A DNA stretch of 64,000 nucleotides from Siphonodentalium dalli. Taxonomy: Eukaryota; Mollusca; Scaphopoda; Gadilida; Siphonodentaliidae. The notes under the pieces were generated by a model. It worked only from the letters and a program-made list of their open reading frames with translations, did no database searches and had not been told where the DNA came from. This document shows positions 40,240 to 52,924 of this stretch, in pieces. The position numbers and the translations under genes are program-made. The stretch's first letter is position 1, and every line of letters starts with the position of its first letter. The stretch covers positions 182,631,956 through 182,695,955 of the forward strand of contig CP136063.1 of assembly GCA_032622095.1 (NCBI GenBank). Reading direction: 5' to 3'.

Positions 40240-40294
40240 CATTGATGCCGGATAATCTGACAACGAAGTTGTTCTTCAAATGTTGTCAATCGTA

Positions 40295-40507
40295 CAGTTA
40301 TGCCCTAAATAATCGACTCCTTAACCAGAGCAGAATTATTGGTAATTTTTCCGGATTTAGTCGGAAATATTGCTTGTTGCCATTCATCGGAAAGCTCTCA
40401 GTGAGAGCTTTCCGATGAATGGCAACAAGCCATATTTCCGACTAAATCCGGAAAAATTACCCATAATTCTGCCGTGGTTAAGGAGTCGATTATTTTGGGC
40501 ATTACTG
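40295..40507. mobile_element. palindromic MITE (TA target), copy 2
   Basis: Same family as 10911-11115, flanked by TA and ending in CAGTTATGCC and GGGCATTACTG. It starts 55 bp after the SLC23 stop codon, so it probably lies in the 3' UTR and could form a long hairpin in the mRNA. Confidence 0.85.
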
Positions 40508-40904
40508 TATATCAATTTTCGAACCAATGTCGATGCACTGCATGGAGATAATGGTAATCCTAATTGGTTCCTAGTCGATGATAATCAGAACTTGTTCATT
40601 CTTCGCAGAAGGTTGGTTAAAAAAGACACATTGTTATATTCTGTTTTATCCAGCATTCACTGAATGGAACAAACAATTGACGGGGGTCATAGGAATTAAA
40701 TGATAATGCATGAAAGACGACCTGTTTACGCTAATGTCGAGGTTCATATGCACTTATATGTTACATTAAACGGGCATTGCCACCGGGGACGTGACAACCG
40801 GGTCTCCGGCTTAGAATTTACCATTAGAATTTACTTAGAATTTACAATTATACCAAGTTGAACCAGACGCATTTTTCAAAAGTTCATCTATCTGCACCCC
40901 GTTG

Positions 40905-41205
40905 GGTTGACATTTTCCAACTGGTACCTCCAATTTTCAATTACCACAAGCATTCCAACTGTTCGCAATTTACAACCTAAAACCCACCCACATGTTTTGA
41001 AAAAATTAGAGCTGATGGCCATTCATTCAAAAAGATTGGCAGCAAGTATAGGGAGATACTCGATTTGTTTGTCTAAAAACAACAAATTTCCCACTAAACA
41101 CTGGTTGGCAAATCGAAATACCGGAATAATTTCAACTTATCTTTGGTCTGAAATGTCTAACTTATGTTGTATCAGACGTGAAATTTCCAACTGTTGACCA
41201 TTTTG
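40905..41205. repeat. diverged dispersed repeat (GTTGGAAATTT family), inverse copy
   Basis: TTCCAACTG, CTTATCTTTGGTCTGAAA, GACGTGAAATTTCCAACTG are inverse relatives of blocks at 17220-17345 and 20690-20890. No gene. Confidence 0.4.
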
Positions 41206-43677
41206 ACCCAAGTTTGGGGTGATATCCCCTGTCACCACGTCCCTGGTTACCACTGCCAAGGAAACTCACGAATCTCACCTCAATACAAGTGTGTAGATTT
41301 GGCGCATATTATGCAGCCCCATGGCAATGCATGTTACAGCTCACCAGTTGTTTAAAAGCCCACTTAACGTTCGAATTAACAGATCACATTATATAGAACT
41401 TATTCCATATTATATATTATTTGAAAGAGGAAGCTCCAACACATTGTATATTATTAATTTATGTGTTTGAGTGTTCCACTTTAAACTTTATATTTGGGTG
41501 GCAAGTGTTGAAACTTGATGCAAATCAATCAAGCAATCATACTCCCACAGAAAAAACACGTCGTCTATATATAAGGTATAGCCTCGGTTTGAGTGCTTGT
41601 GTGGATAAAAATTTCTCATCCATGTCAATCATGAATATGTTAGAATATTGCGGAGCCATCGGAGACACCATTGCAATGGCCATATCATGATAATGTTAGA
41701 ATACATGCCGCCAAATATCAATTTTAAAGTGACAATGTGCATGTCAACGTTTTCCCGCCATTTCTGGTCTGTCACTAATCGGACGTAAGCGGACTGTAAT
41801 TCTTGTAAACATTATTTTGTCATTCAGTTATCACCCTTTGAATGCGAAAGCCGAAAGCTCGTGAAGATAAAAGCTAATATGTCATAAAGAGTGTTAATCA
41901 TTTAATTTATACCCCTATCTGTTACTGACCTATGCGGCTAGAAGAAGATTATATATATTCAACTGAACACATATGGCTGCCAAAGGCTGATGAGTTAGGC
42001 CCACGTTTTACAGAGTCTATCATACGGCATTACATGCGCTCCATATTTGACAATAAGTTTAGGATGGCATCCAAAACGGTCACTAAAATTGAAGATTATC
42101 ACACTTTCCGTAACAAACGTGACTGAGTTCGTTATCTGGGGACAAGGTCATTGTTAATCAAACCATGAGTTCGCTGGTATCCGCAGACAAACCGAAGGAC
42201 GCTATTATTGTTTCAATTAATTTATTCTAATGAGTTTGTCTTAAGGACGATATAGACTACTTTTTTGGGAAATACCGAATAAAAGTCTTAGACAGATTGT
42301 AATAAACGTCACTAACATATTTGGTTAGTTTGAATAAGTAATATCAAATTAGATTCTTTTTCTTGTCTGAAGAAAATTGAAACTGTATGCCCAAATTAGC
42401 AGCCTCCAATTTCAAGTTGCCTAAAAAATGTAAAAATGTGCTCAGATGAAATGTTTTATATTAACAAAATTATTTTTTCTACAGAGGATTTGTTTTGGTC
42501 AATATTACCAGTAAGTCTTAAATCAATTACTTTTTCAGTATATCATTTTGTGTTGCCAAACAGTTTTCATAAATCCATATGATTTCAGTTGAAACAGAAT
42601 ATATAACCACAAGCTGGCCAGAAACATAACAGCTAGATATAGTCCAGCCCCGCCCGTCGCGCACCGCTAATATATAATCAAGCCATGGCAGTTCTGCTTG
42701 TCTCCCTCAAGATTGACTTAGACACACTCGCCAAAGATTCTTTGCAGACTAGATTTTTGTGAGAGAAAGATATTGTCTGGGGTATAGATTTTACGGATAA
42801 TATTTATATAAACAACCTGTGCAAGTCTTATAAATTGGTCTGGCTAAACTGATCCCGCAACAGAAGTATAGAAAGCATAGGTACCGTGGGTGAGATATAT
42901 GTGGTGCATGCGATTATATGAGATTGGTTTTCCATGACGACCATGGATGGTCGCTGTGTGAGGGACCCGGAAGTCCTACACATCAACAGCCCATTGATGG
43001 CATTGCCTCCCCATCGAAATGCAGTAATGGAACTACTTCGGGTTTGCTGCAATGATTCAAGAGAATCGAACAAATAGTGTTATTTTGGCCGCAGGCATAC
43101 CATGATGTACTGCTGTATGAAATGTGGTGGGAATATATGCAAGAACCGAAGTAGTGTCAATTGTGACTACACTTGCTACCATGAGGATGAGCAGAGTTAT
43201 TGGACATTATCGACAATCTATTATTCATCACAATAATCGAATTGAGACACAAGATATTATAGTTATTTAGTTTGTTGACGAACACGAGTGAATGTATTTC
43301 TTAATAAACAATTCCCTTTACCCCATATATGATGAACCTAGTTAAATTTGTGTCAGTAAGTTTGAGAATCTTCGATTGTAGTAGCCGTTTTGGATGCCAA
43401 CTTAAAACAAAAGTCAAACATGAAAGGTCCGATGTTGTATATATCGTCAGTTGTGTCTAGTGTCACAACATGCGCCACATAAATATGAAAATACCTCCCT
43501 GTAAAACGTTAGTCTCACTCATCAGCCTTTGCTAGCAATGTGTGTCCAGTTGACATAAATATAACAATATAACCTATATGTGGTTCACAAGTTATGGCAA
43601 TTTATATGTGACACTTTTTCAAAATCCAAGTAATTTTCCCCAATTTCAAAATGTTCATCGCAATTTCTCGAACTAGC
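41206..43677. other. no gene recognised
   Basis: AT-rich sequence. About 41395-41470 (TTTGAAAGAGGAAGCTCC...ACATTGTAT) and 42060-42115 (GATGGCATCCAAAACGGTCA) resemble 63040-63090 and 63625-63655, marking a dispersed repeat. The open frames 41932-42126 and 42828-43073 have no signature. Confidence 0.45.
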
Positions 43678-43680
43678 TTA

Positions 43681-45104
43681 GGCCCGTTCCAAACGACGGA
43701 TTTTTGTCGACTCGAATCTAATTGTATTAAATCCGTCGGTGATGCGACTGCGGTCAATTTTGTTTCAGACGGACGCATCTTCGTCGCATCGAATCTAATA
43801 TATCGATCGATTTATTTAAAGGTGGATTCCCGGTTACCGTCACAAAATGGTTACGCGTAGATATAGAGGCCTATATATACAGGTATGTTATACATATATA
43901 TATATACTAAAATACATTATAAATTATGTATATATATATGCGCGATTGCAGCGCGAATATATGTGCACATGTATAACATATAGTTATACAATATATTATA
44001 ATAGGCGCTACAAATACATGTTATATCGTGCAACCAATTGCCATATATGTGTATACCATGCATGTAAATACAGGCATACAAGAATTATTATAGATCAGAC
44101 TACCACTCCTACCCCTTATAATAAAGAATACCGGAATATATTAATTATTATAAATAATAGGCTACCACCTATATCCTTTATAATAAGGAATACTGGTATC
44201 TATGAATTATTATAAATCATAGGCTACCACCCCTACCCCTCATAATAAGTAATACCGGTTTATATGAATTATTATAAATTTGAGGCTACCACCCCTACCT
44301 CTTATAATAAGGAATACGGTATATATATATTATTATAAATCATAGACTACCACTCTGCCCCTTATAATACGTAATACCGGAATATATGAATTATTATAAA
44401 TAAGAGGTCGCCACCCCTATACCCCTCATAATAGGTAATGCCGGTAAATATGAATTATTATAAATCAGTGGTACCACCCCTACCCTTTATAATAAGTAAT
44501 ACCGGTATATATTAATTATTATACATCAGAGACTACCACCCCTATTCCTTACAATAAGGAATATCGGTCTATATGAATTATTATAAATAAGTTGCTACAA
44601 CCTCTACCCCTTACACCGGTATATATGAATTAGTATAAATCACTGATACTATATCCATTATAATATGTGACTCATGTGAGTCATTGACATGCTATGTTCG
44701 TTGAGAAATCAAACTACCAAAATAATAACAATTTGCACAATGTTACCTAAGCAATACTTATAGATATATCTGTCTTTATAACAAAGAGAGCGTGCGACAA
44801 ATGACGTCATGTGGGTATTTTCCCATATAAGGGGAACCCCCTTATTATTATACCATTACCATACTAGTATATCATTTGCATTCACATGTATTAGATTCGA
44901 GTCGTCAAAAATCCGTCGTTTGAAACCAAGACGGATTTCAGACGCATCACCGACGAAGATTCGTCTGAATTGGACGGAGATTCGTCTGTGATGCGTCTGA
45001 CACGGATCTAATTGTTTCAAACGTCGCATTTTTGACGCATTTAATACAATTTTGGGTCTGGTATTAGATTCGAGTCGACAAACATCCGTCGTTTGGAACG
45101 GGCC
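43681..45104. mobile_element. non-autonomous DNA element, PIF/Harbinger-like, with long TIRs
   Basis: The ends are GGCCCGTTCCAAACGACGGA and its mirror, with TTA on both sides (43678-43680, 45105-45107). The 3-bp TWA-type duplication and GGC ends fit PIF/Harbinger. The inverted similarity extends inward for 100 bp or more (GTCGACTCGAATCTAAT, GATGCGAC). The core has no transposase, only AT-rich DNA and a tandem array. Confidence 0.8.
44090..44660. repeat. tandem repeat, about 61-bp unit, about 9-10 copies
   Basis: The unit is roughly GAATTATTATAAATCATAGG, CTACCACCCCTACCCCTTAT, AATAAGTAATACCGGTATAT. Copies vary at many positions. It fills the core of the Harbinger-like element. Confidence 0.9.
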
Positions 45105-45509
45105 TTATAGATTGGCCCAGTGTTGTATCTCATGTTGTGTTATGGCGATCTTTAATTAATATAAGCGATGTAATTTTGTAAGCGCAGTATTATTGTATAC
45201 ATTGACACTTGTAATCGATGAATATTTTATTTTAGGTGTAAGAGTTGTCTTCCTTGAAAAATCGATTTTGAGACACATTCTCAAGCCGGCAACAAGCAAC
45301 ATTGGATGCGTCATATAATGAATGACCTTTAATTGTCTATTTAAAAAAAACTTTCTTGGAGGCTGATGCAGCCAACTTCTAAACTAGAGGCTTTCTGTGA
45401 ATTGGCCCACGGACAATAAAGGGACTTTCGTGTCCAAATTCCAAGTTGTCAAGGACCTTGACCCCATTAATATAATTTCTTACTGTCTCGACTGACTGCC
45501 AGGATTGGC

Positions 45510-46069
45510 TCAGAAATTGACAATATATACATACTGTTTCCAAAGTGGTGGGTCAAGGTTCCATCCCGAAGTAGAAGCAAAATTGGATGAATGCTCTCCA
45601 CTGCGTGAGCAGATTCTTGGCTGTACCAGTAGCATATGCTGCACTAATGGATTCCACCTGTCCGTCGTGTAATTCGGAGAGCTCTTGCGCTGGAAAACAA
45701 ATTCCGTTACTACCAATTGTGGGTAAAAAGATAAGTGACTTCTGGTACGAACATATTCATACTGCTAGGTGAAAGCTGCTTGAATTTATCCAAATATTTT
45801 GGGTGAGTCTGACTTCTCGACAAAATGTCAGCCCTTCTATTATCAATCCCTTCTATAAACATTGCTCTTACCTCAAGATATATGATGGTACATATGAAAC
45901 ATATCTCTCTAAGACAACTTTGTATGAAAGAATCATCTATTCTACAGGAGTTCAGGGCTGCCACTGATGTCTGGTTATCGTATCTAATAGGGTTTGTCTT
46001 TCCTCCCAACTACCAACATCGTGAGATCAAGGGCATTAATGTGCAGTTCCAAACTCCGGATGAACGATG
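45510..46069 (-). pseudogene. DIRS-like retrotransposon relic, copy 1 (RNase H and recombinase start)
   Basis: On the minus strand, 46009-45723 reads IRYDNQTSVAALNSC, CLREICFICTI, VRAMFIEGIDNRRADILSRS, the RNase H landmarks of DIRS-type elements (D-N early, then G-x-x-N-x-x-AD-x-LSR). Next, 45720-45545 corresponds to the start of a tyrosine recombinase, as in copy 2. Order RNase H then recombinase is the DIRS order. It is broken by frameshifts. Confidence 0.7.
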
Positions 46070-48230
46070 GAAATATACAGTGACTGTGTTCATTGGTAGG
46101 GGGACACCACCTTCACCGCGTGAAAACCAAGCATCCGATTCGATAGTCTCGTACCTGACTCAATCCTACCGATAGAGTCACGTACAGGCTGAAATTGTAA
46201 ACAATAACAAATCATACACGTGGTCGGCGCGATCACAGAAATGTGCCAACTGTAAATATTGATTTAATTACTACTTTTACGACTAATTGTTGCCAAAATT
46301 GTCATCGCATTGTGCAAACATATACATTATATGATTTGGGCAATTCTCCGCTTTGTAGTGACAATGAAATTATACAAAATCATGCGATCAAGTGCAGCCA
46401 TTACCTGAATGCGCGCAATACCGGGTATGTCTATTTACGCTGCCGTGTTCAAATTTACTGGCCCATATTGTATATTTCAAACCCTATCACCCGCTAAGAT
46501 GTCATAAACCATTTGTAAACTATAATTTACATGCTGGTTGTTTGATTTGTCATAATTTTCACCTGATTACTATTTTATTGTTTATCAGTCAAGTACATTT
46601 CGTCTTGTTTTCTGGTCACGGCATCGAATAATAGGGTCAATAGGTTGTTCACGACTTATTTAGGTGAGTGTTCTATAATAAAATGAGTATACTTGCAAGA
46701 TGAAATGACTATATTTATTTCGATACATTGCAGTTGGGGGGGGGGGGGGGTAAAAAAAACCTGCAGCAAGGTATTCCACGGTGGGTGGGTGGCCCAAGAG
46801 ACAAAAAGCACATTTTTGACAACCTCATCAGCTGACCTCATGCAATTTTTTTACTAAAGACCTTTTGTGCACATATTTTACATTTGTAACAGTTTAAAAC
46901 AGTTTATAACTGCAAAAACACGTTACACAGGCCTTAGTGGAGATGACATTTAATAAGCTACATTTATGGCATGTTGCATATGAGACTTGATGTGAACAAC
47001 TTCCTTCCTGACACCCTTTGGAAAGAAGCTTCGAGAAATGTAAAATTGAAATAAATAAACTTGTCGTGATGTAACTAAGATAGTTAAGCCTAGATCATTG
47101 TGTGCATGGAACAAGAGCGAGCAAATGTCTCAAATATTAACGTGACTATCAATGATTTGAAAATGACTGTCATCAGTGCATCCAACTAATCAGTGAATTA
47201 TTTGCATGTGTATCAATTCAGATTATCTGTTACTCTCACAACAACTAAAGTATTCAAGTCCAGCATAGTGACTGCCAAAAGCATTTAGTATAATTGAAGT
47301 TGCTTCACTAGACTAACAAAAGTGGTATGGAATAATGCTAGATAATGGGCTGGTTGACCGACTAATTACAGCCAAAATAGCCAAAAACACATGTTTGGAT
47401 CATGTAATAGCTTGCAGGGGAAACTGATATCCCAATGGATATGCAGGAGTTAAGCTGGGAAATTTATAATTTGTAAATTTGGATGCATAAACAATTATAG
47501 CAGTTCTTTTAGTTTGAAATGTTCCATTTTATAAGTTATACCTTATAGAGTAAGTTATACTAGTGTTTTTGTGCAGCTTTCAGATTTTGATGGGTTAGTA
47601 CTGTATTTGTCCACTTCCATCGATTCATTAGAATTTCCATTTAGCAGTGTCCAATTTGACCACCCAGGTAGACCTAGAATACTCTCATGACACACCCACC
47701 TGGAAACTCCAATACATGATTGCATGTATGTGTGTAATTGTACCGGTATGTGGTACTGCCTATCAGCCAGTTTAAAAAAAAAATCTTTATTAAACTTTTT
47801 TTCAATTAAATCAGCTTCTGAAACATGGTAAACTGTCACTTGAACTAGAGCAGATAACTTTCTAGTCATATGAGTGATATCAGTAGGGTTTTATGTGGTT
47901 TTAGCAGCTGGTTTTAGACCAAAATTAGTGAAATTTTGGGGGTGGGTGACCAAAAATTTGAATAAAAAAATGCTTTTTTGCAGGTTTGGGGTGGTGGTTC
48001 CCCGAAAATGCCAGATGCAAAACACGGCATACCTTCCTGCATATTTTATATTATAATATACATGTAATATTAAATCAATTATGAAATTCAACCACTGGGA
48101 ATCTCAATTTTCAAATGTCAGGCCAGGTGAGGCTGCTTATTTTCTGGCTTGGTACATGAATTGCCCTGGTCAATATTAATTCAATACAAAATGTTGATTT
48201 AAATACATTAAGTTCTAGTATAATTGATTA

Positions 48231-48660
48231 AAGGGACATCTCGTGAACAGATATATACAATTTCCATGGTCATAAGAAGGGAATTAGGGGTCCTTGGGGC
48301 CTTGCTTCCCTCCTATGGTGTACTTGTTGACTTAAAATTGGGTAGAAACCCCTATTTTCATATCATCAGCATCCCTCTCCCTTGAATATGTGTCTCAAAC
48401 TGGAGCTGTAAAAAAAATTCAGTAAATGCCTACTAAATGGACATCTCCTGTACATATATATAGCATGTCCATAGTCACAAAAAGGGAATTCGTGGTTACT
48501 GGGGGCCTTCTTCCCTCATGTGGTAGGCCTACATGTATACAGACTTGAACATTGAAGAAAAAACATACTTCCAAATGCATATCAGCATCCCATGAATGTG
48601 TCTCCACCCTGGAGCTCTAGTATATTTGATTAAAGGGACGTCTCCTCCACAGATATATAC
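48231..48660. repeat. tandem repeat, about 200-bp unit, over 2 copies
   Basis: (T)AAAGGGACATCTCGTGAACAG-ATATATACAATTTCCATGGT with AAGGGAATT-GGGGTC-TTGGGGCCTTGCTTCCCTC recurs at 48231, 48437 and 48633, with substitutions. Confidence 0.7.
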
Positions 48661-48675
48661 AATTTCCATGGTTAT

Positions 48676-49150
48676 CGATCTAGATCAAAACGATCAAGGG
48701 AATTTTCAACACCGACCCGACAAACACCTCTACAGTACAGGATTCAAAGTGCCACAATTTTATGGTTAGTTTAATAGGCTACCGGTATATATGATCTATT
48801 TTATCTCATGTAAAGTAAAATATAATATTATAATAATTTCTCATAATAATCATGCAATCTAAAGTTCATATTTTAGAACACCAGCGGTCTCCAGTCAGAT
48901 TCGAACTGACAATCCCCTCAGTGTAAACTGAGGTGCACTCACCAATGTGCTGTAGAAACTGATATAATGCATGTGCTAATACTATGAATTTTTTTTTAAT
49001 ATTTTCTTTACATGTGGCAAAATAGATCATATATACTGGTAGCTTATAAAACAAACCATAAAATTGTGGCGCTTTGAATCCTGTACTAGTAGAGGTATTT
49101 GTCGGGTCGGTGTTGAAAATTCCCTTGCGCGTTTTGATCTACATGTAGAC
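48676..49150. repeat. inverted repeat arms around a tRNA-like core
   Basis: The left arm 48676-48822 (GATCAAAACGATCAAGGGAA, CACCGACCCGACAAA, CAGTACAGGATTCAAAG) is matched in reverse at 49005-49145. The spacer is about 180 bp and contains the tRNA-like sequence 48886-48959. Confidence 0.75.
48886..48959 (-). tRNA. tRNA-Val(TAC)-like sequence, probable pseudogene or SINE head
   Basis: 74 nt. The acceptor arms GTTTCTA and TGGAGAC pair throughout with wobbles. The D stem is GCAC/GTGC with a GG-containing loop. The anticodon stem CCTCA/TGAGG has an 8-base loop holding TAC (a normal loop has 7). The T arm GTCAG-TTCGAAT-CTGAC is perfect. The oversized anticodon loop and its place in the centre of an inverted repeat suggest a tRNA-derived repeat rather than a working gene. 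Confidence 0.4.
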
Positions 49151-49820
49151 ATTGATGACGGCGCCGGATTATTTTCATCATTCGGTATAAAACTTGGTAT
49201 TCGCTCCATTCTAAATGAAATTAATAAAAATTGATTACACACAAGAAAGACATTTTTAATTTTAACTGTATCATTGCTAAAAAATCAACATATGAATCAT
49301 GATTGATTGACCTTTCAAGTTTCATAAACAGCAATAGTCACAAAATGTCACAGAACAAATGAACCCATCGGCTCATCGTGGATTTTTTGGCGTCAAAATA
49401 ATGGTCTGAGTGTTGCTAAGAAATCAACATCTAAATATACATTATGGGCCGGCAACTTTTTCGCCTATGAATAAAAAACAAACCCCACATGCTTGAAACG
49501 CATGAGTCGAAAACAGGTAACTGGTCACAATTAAACACACTTTTCATATCATTCCCGAAATCAATAAACACTGTCACTGTTGTATATTGAAACACTAATG
49601 GTGTAATTTATTGATTATCGATATAAATAGATGTAATCAAATATAAATTGTAGATAAAAATGATGATCTTACCGAAGAAATACAAATCGTAAATAAATTC
49701 GCAATCGAAAATATCACGTGTCAACGCATCTCATGAATATATACCTATATAGCCTATACCAGGCCTCAAATACGTTTGCTGGCCTGGGTACTAGGCTACC
49801 GATTCAATGAATTCGTAGGA

Positions 49821-50520
49821 ATCTGACCAATCTTTTGACGCCATCGTTGATACGCCGTTGTATTGTTTTAGAAATTTGAGCCACCAAAATTCGAGATAGC
49901 CATTTCTTGGAATTGAATTAGATTCATTCTTGTTTGCGCAGGTCTTCAACCATCGGAGAGGTCTTGATATGAAAATGCGACCTGGACGTACTCATCGAGA
50001 AATTAAATATTAGGTTTCCAGAGCAAAGACTGGGTTTCTTTGAGAGTTACGGGAAACCCAGCCAAGAATGAATCAACACATTCGATTACAATTCCCTGGC
50101 TGACTGTCAAAACCATAATGGTGTTCGCCTCCACAACTTAAAAGATTATTATCTGAAAAGGTACTATGGAGTTTTGTATTTCTTCTTGAAATTCAGTCAA
50201 TTAGGAGCTGGGACGGACACAACATGTATTGAGTGCGTCATTTGCTCTCACCTCAGCTCCTGCAAAATGATCCAAATAATTGAAGATGTGAACTGCATTG
50301 GTACTCATGATACATTTGATTGCACCAGTAACTAATAGCTTGGAACCCATACTGAGGAATATTTCCATGAAAATATGACCTTTCGAATGAAATGAGACTA
50401 AATGGGGGTCTCCCGGGCAAATGAAAATGTGTCTCTAGGCAAATTACCTTTAATTTGTAGCTGCAACACAAGGTCATCTACTAGGGGAAGTTTTAGTTGT
50501 ATCAATTCCCGAAATATGTC
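49821..50520 (-). pseudogene. DIRS-like retrotransposon relic, copy 1 (RT/RNase H part)
   Basis: On the minus strand a FWWLKFLKQYNGV-like phrase is readable near 49880 (compare WWLHFLKRYNGIP in copy 2), the WW-x-x-x-L-x-x-x-NG block of DIRS-type elements. The following text matches copy 2 (52250-52520). Too decayed to give a frame. Confidence 0.55.
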
Positions 50521-50771
50521 TCACTGGAAATTCCTTGGTTGATGCTACATTCCGTGGAAATTTAAACTAGGGTCTAAAATGACTGTGTTTTTCTTAACCG
50601 TTTTCTGTAAATTTGAGCATGATCTCCCGCACTCCTGGACATGCTTGATAACCAACCAACGCCGTGCATGTATGAATTCGCATGAATTTTTCAGCTTCTT
50701 TTAAAGATTTTGATTTGTTAAAAAGCTCTAGTTTGTTTTATGTGATGTAAAAAATCTTCAACTCATTATGC

Positions 50772-50822
50772 TGGGATATAAGATTTTATGAAACTCGTTT
50801 GATAAAATCTTATATCCCAACA
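50772..50822. repeat. short hairpin (GGGATATAAGATTTTAT)
   Basis: TGGGATATAAGATTTTAT pairs perfectly with ATAAAATCTTATATCCCA across a short loop. It may be a MITE end or a small foldback. Confidence 0.7.
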
Positions 50823-51437
50823 TAACTCGTTGGAGATCGTCTATATACAAATACATGGTTGAGAACAAATCGAACTATTTCTACACATGTTTGGGCTTCG
50901 CATAAAGCTACGCACATGTATATGTACACGGAAACAACGAGTCTATTTCCGAATCCACCTGCAACAAAATATACTTCAAGAATTGAACTTGGAGGAAGAG
51001 TTGTCAAATTATGAGAGGAAGATCGCCAAATCATCCGAGACAGACATTATCACGGAAACAGAGAATATACGTGAATTATGATCTACACGATAAACATCCG
51101 TGGCATATTTGTAGTCATCCTTGAAACGAAATAGTCTTTAGATAGCTGCTGGGTGTGCATCGTTCCGAAAGATAAAACAGTTTCTTTCACAGAAAATGTG
51201 TTCCAGATAATGGGTATGTAATTTGTGGCAGCGATTATAAAATCTACTAATGTTTTTTTTGCAAAAATGCCTTTTGTATTGGTGACCATAATATCGCCCT
51301 AACTTGTGCGCCCATGCATTAACATCTATAGAAATTACTAACCTGCTTCACTGACATCGTCGTTTCAATATTGTGACGGACAAAAACTTCACAAATATAA
51401 CTTTACCTCTTTACGACTATCCGCTGAGAGAACGATT

Positions 51438-52620
51438 TTAGTTTATACGGTGTGGACATATTGTTTCAAAGGTGGCGAGTGACGGTTCCACCCCGAAGTA
51501 GGAGCAAAATTGGATGAATGCTCTCCACTGGGTGAGTAGGTTCTTGGCTGTGCCAACAGCGTATGCTGCACTAATGGATTCCACCTGCCCGTCGTGTAAG
51601 TCGGAAAGTTCTTGTGCTGGAAAACAAATGCCGTTATTACAAAGTGTGTGTAAAACGAAACGTGTCTTCATGTACGAATATGTTCTTACTGCTAGGTGAA
51701 AGCTGCTTGAATTCAAATGTTTTGGGTGAGTATGATTTATCTACAGCATGTCAGCCCTTCTATTGCCAATGCCGTCTATAAACACTGCTCTTACCTCAAA
51801 TTATATGTAGGTACATAGGAAACATATCTCTAATGCAACTTTGCATGCATGAATCATCTGTTCCATCGGAGTTGAGGACTGCCAATGGTTATCGCACCAA
51901 ATGAGGCTTTTATTTCATAATGAGACTAAATGGGTGTCTCCCGGGCAAATGAAAATATGGCAAGGAAAATATCTTTGAGATAACATAAACTCCCTCTACC
52001 TTTATTTTTTATGTGTGACAAGTTTATCTACTGAGGTACATATGAAAAAATCTCTCTGAGACAACTTTGCATTAATGAATACTCTATTCCGCAGGAGTTC
52101 AGGACTGCCACTGATGGTGCATGGTTATCGCATCTAATTAAGCTTTTCGTACCTCTAATGATAGATCCCCATGTTTTGAGACATATGCTACGAGCATCAT
52201 GAGTGTACAGTTCCAAACTCTGGTTGAACCTGACAAATCTTCTAATGCCACAATTGGTATGCCGTTATATCGTTTCAGGAAGTGGAGCCACCATTCAAGT
52301 CAAGATAGACATATCTTGGAAATGATTTAGTTTCATTCTTGTTTGCGAAGGTCTTCAACCATCTCAGAGGTCTGGATATGAAAATGCGACCTGAATGTAC
52401 GCACGAAGAAATGAAATTAAGTTTCCCGAACAAAGACTGTTTCTCTGAGAGTTGCGGAAGACCTTCCTTGCCAAGAATGAATCAACTCAAGTGTTTCGAT
52501 TTGGGTGACTCTCAAAACCTAGTTAATGGAGTCTACTTCCAGACATAAAATTGCTATGAATTAACAACGTGCTATGGAGTTGTGTATCTGTTCCTACAAT
52601 CCAGTCAATTAGTAGATGGG
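51438..52620 (-). pseudogene. DIRS-like retrotransposon relic, copy 2
   Basis: On the minus strand in order: the WWLHFLKRYNGIP block (near 52280), the RNase H start DNHAPSVAVLNSCGI with CLREIF (52150-52050), then a tyrosine-recombinase N-terminal domain, SAAYAVGTAKNLLTQWRAF and FCSYFGV (51600-51500). The last part is the SAM-like core-binding helix pattern. A fragment of upstream RT text recurs at 51905-52030, showing an internal rearrangement. Not functional. Confidence 0.7.
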
Positions 52621-52924
52621 ACAGACAAGAAAATGCATTGAATGCGTCATTTTCTGTCGCCTCGGCGCCTGCAAAATCATCCAAATAATTACTGTAAACA
52701 ATATTTTATTCTCAAGAACTAGCACAAGTAATACATAATATAAAGACATTAACAACTCAACATTAGAGAAAAGGATTTGGCAGTAAGACAAAGGTTTATA
52801 GGTGGCCATTTCCTTGGTGTATATATATTGCATCATGGTTTGATTGCGTCTCAATGATGAATTGCCTGTTCCACAAGCACCCGCTGTGATGTGTTCTAAA
52901 CAAAAATTAAAGGTCAAAATGCAA

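Larger units (their letters stand above)
46070..49820. other. sequence inserted into the DIRS-like copy 1
   Basis: In copy 2, the sequence AGTGTACAGTTCCAAACTCT...GAACCTGACAAATCTTCTAATGCC (52205-52250) is continuous. In copy 1 its first half ends near 46069 and its second half resumes near 49820. The 3.75 kb between holds a poly-G run (46736-46750), tandem repeats and an inverted repeat around a tRNA-like sequence, but no recognised gene. Confidence 0.6.

Noticed and set aside
42828-43073. 81-residue minus-strand frame
   Set aside because: No family motif, no splice sites in phase and no neighbouring exon.
45587-45772. Plus-strand frames 45587-45772 and 51514-51699, similar to each other
   Set aside because: They are the complementary-strand shadow of the DIRS-like recombinase fragment, conserved only because the two DNA copies are related.
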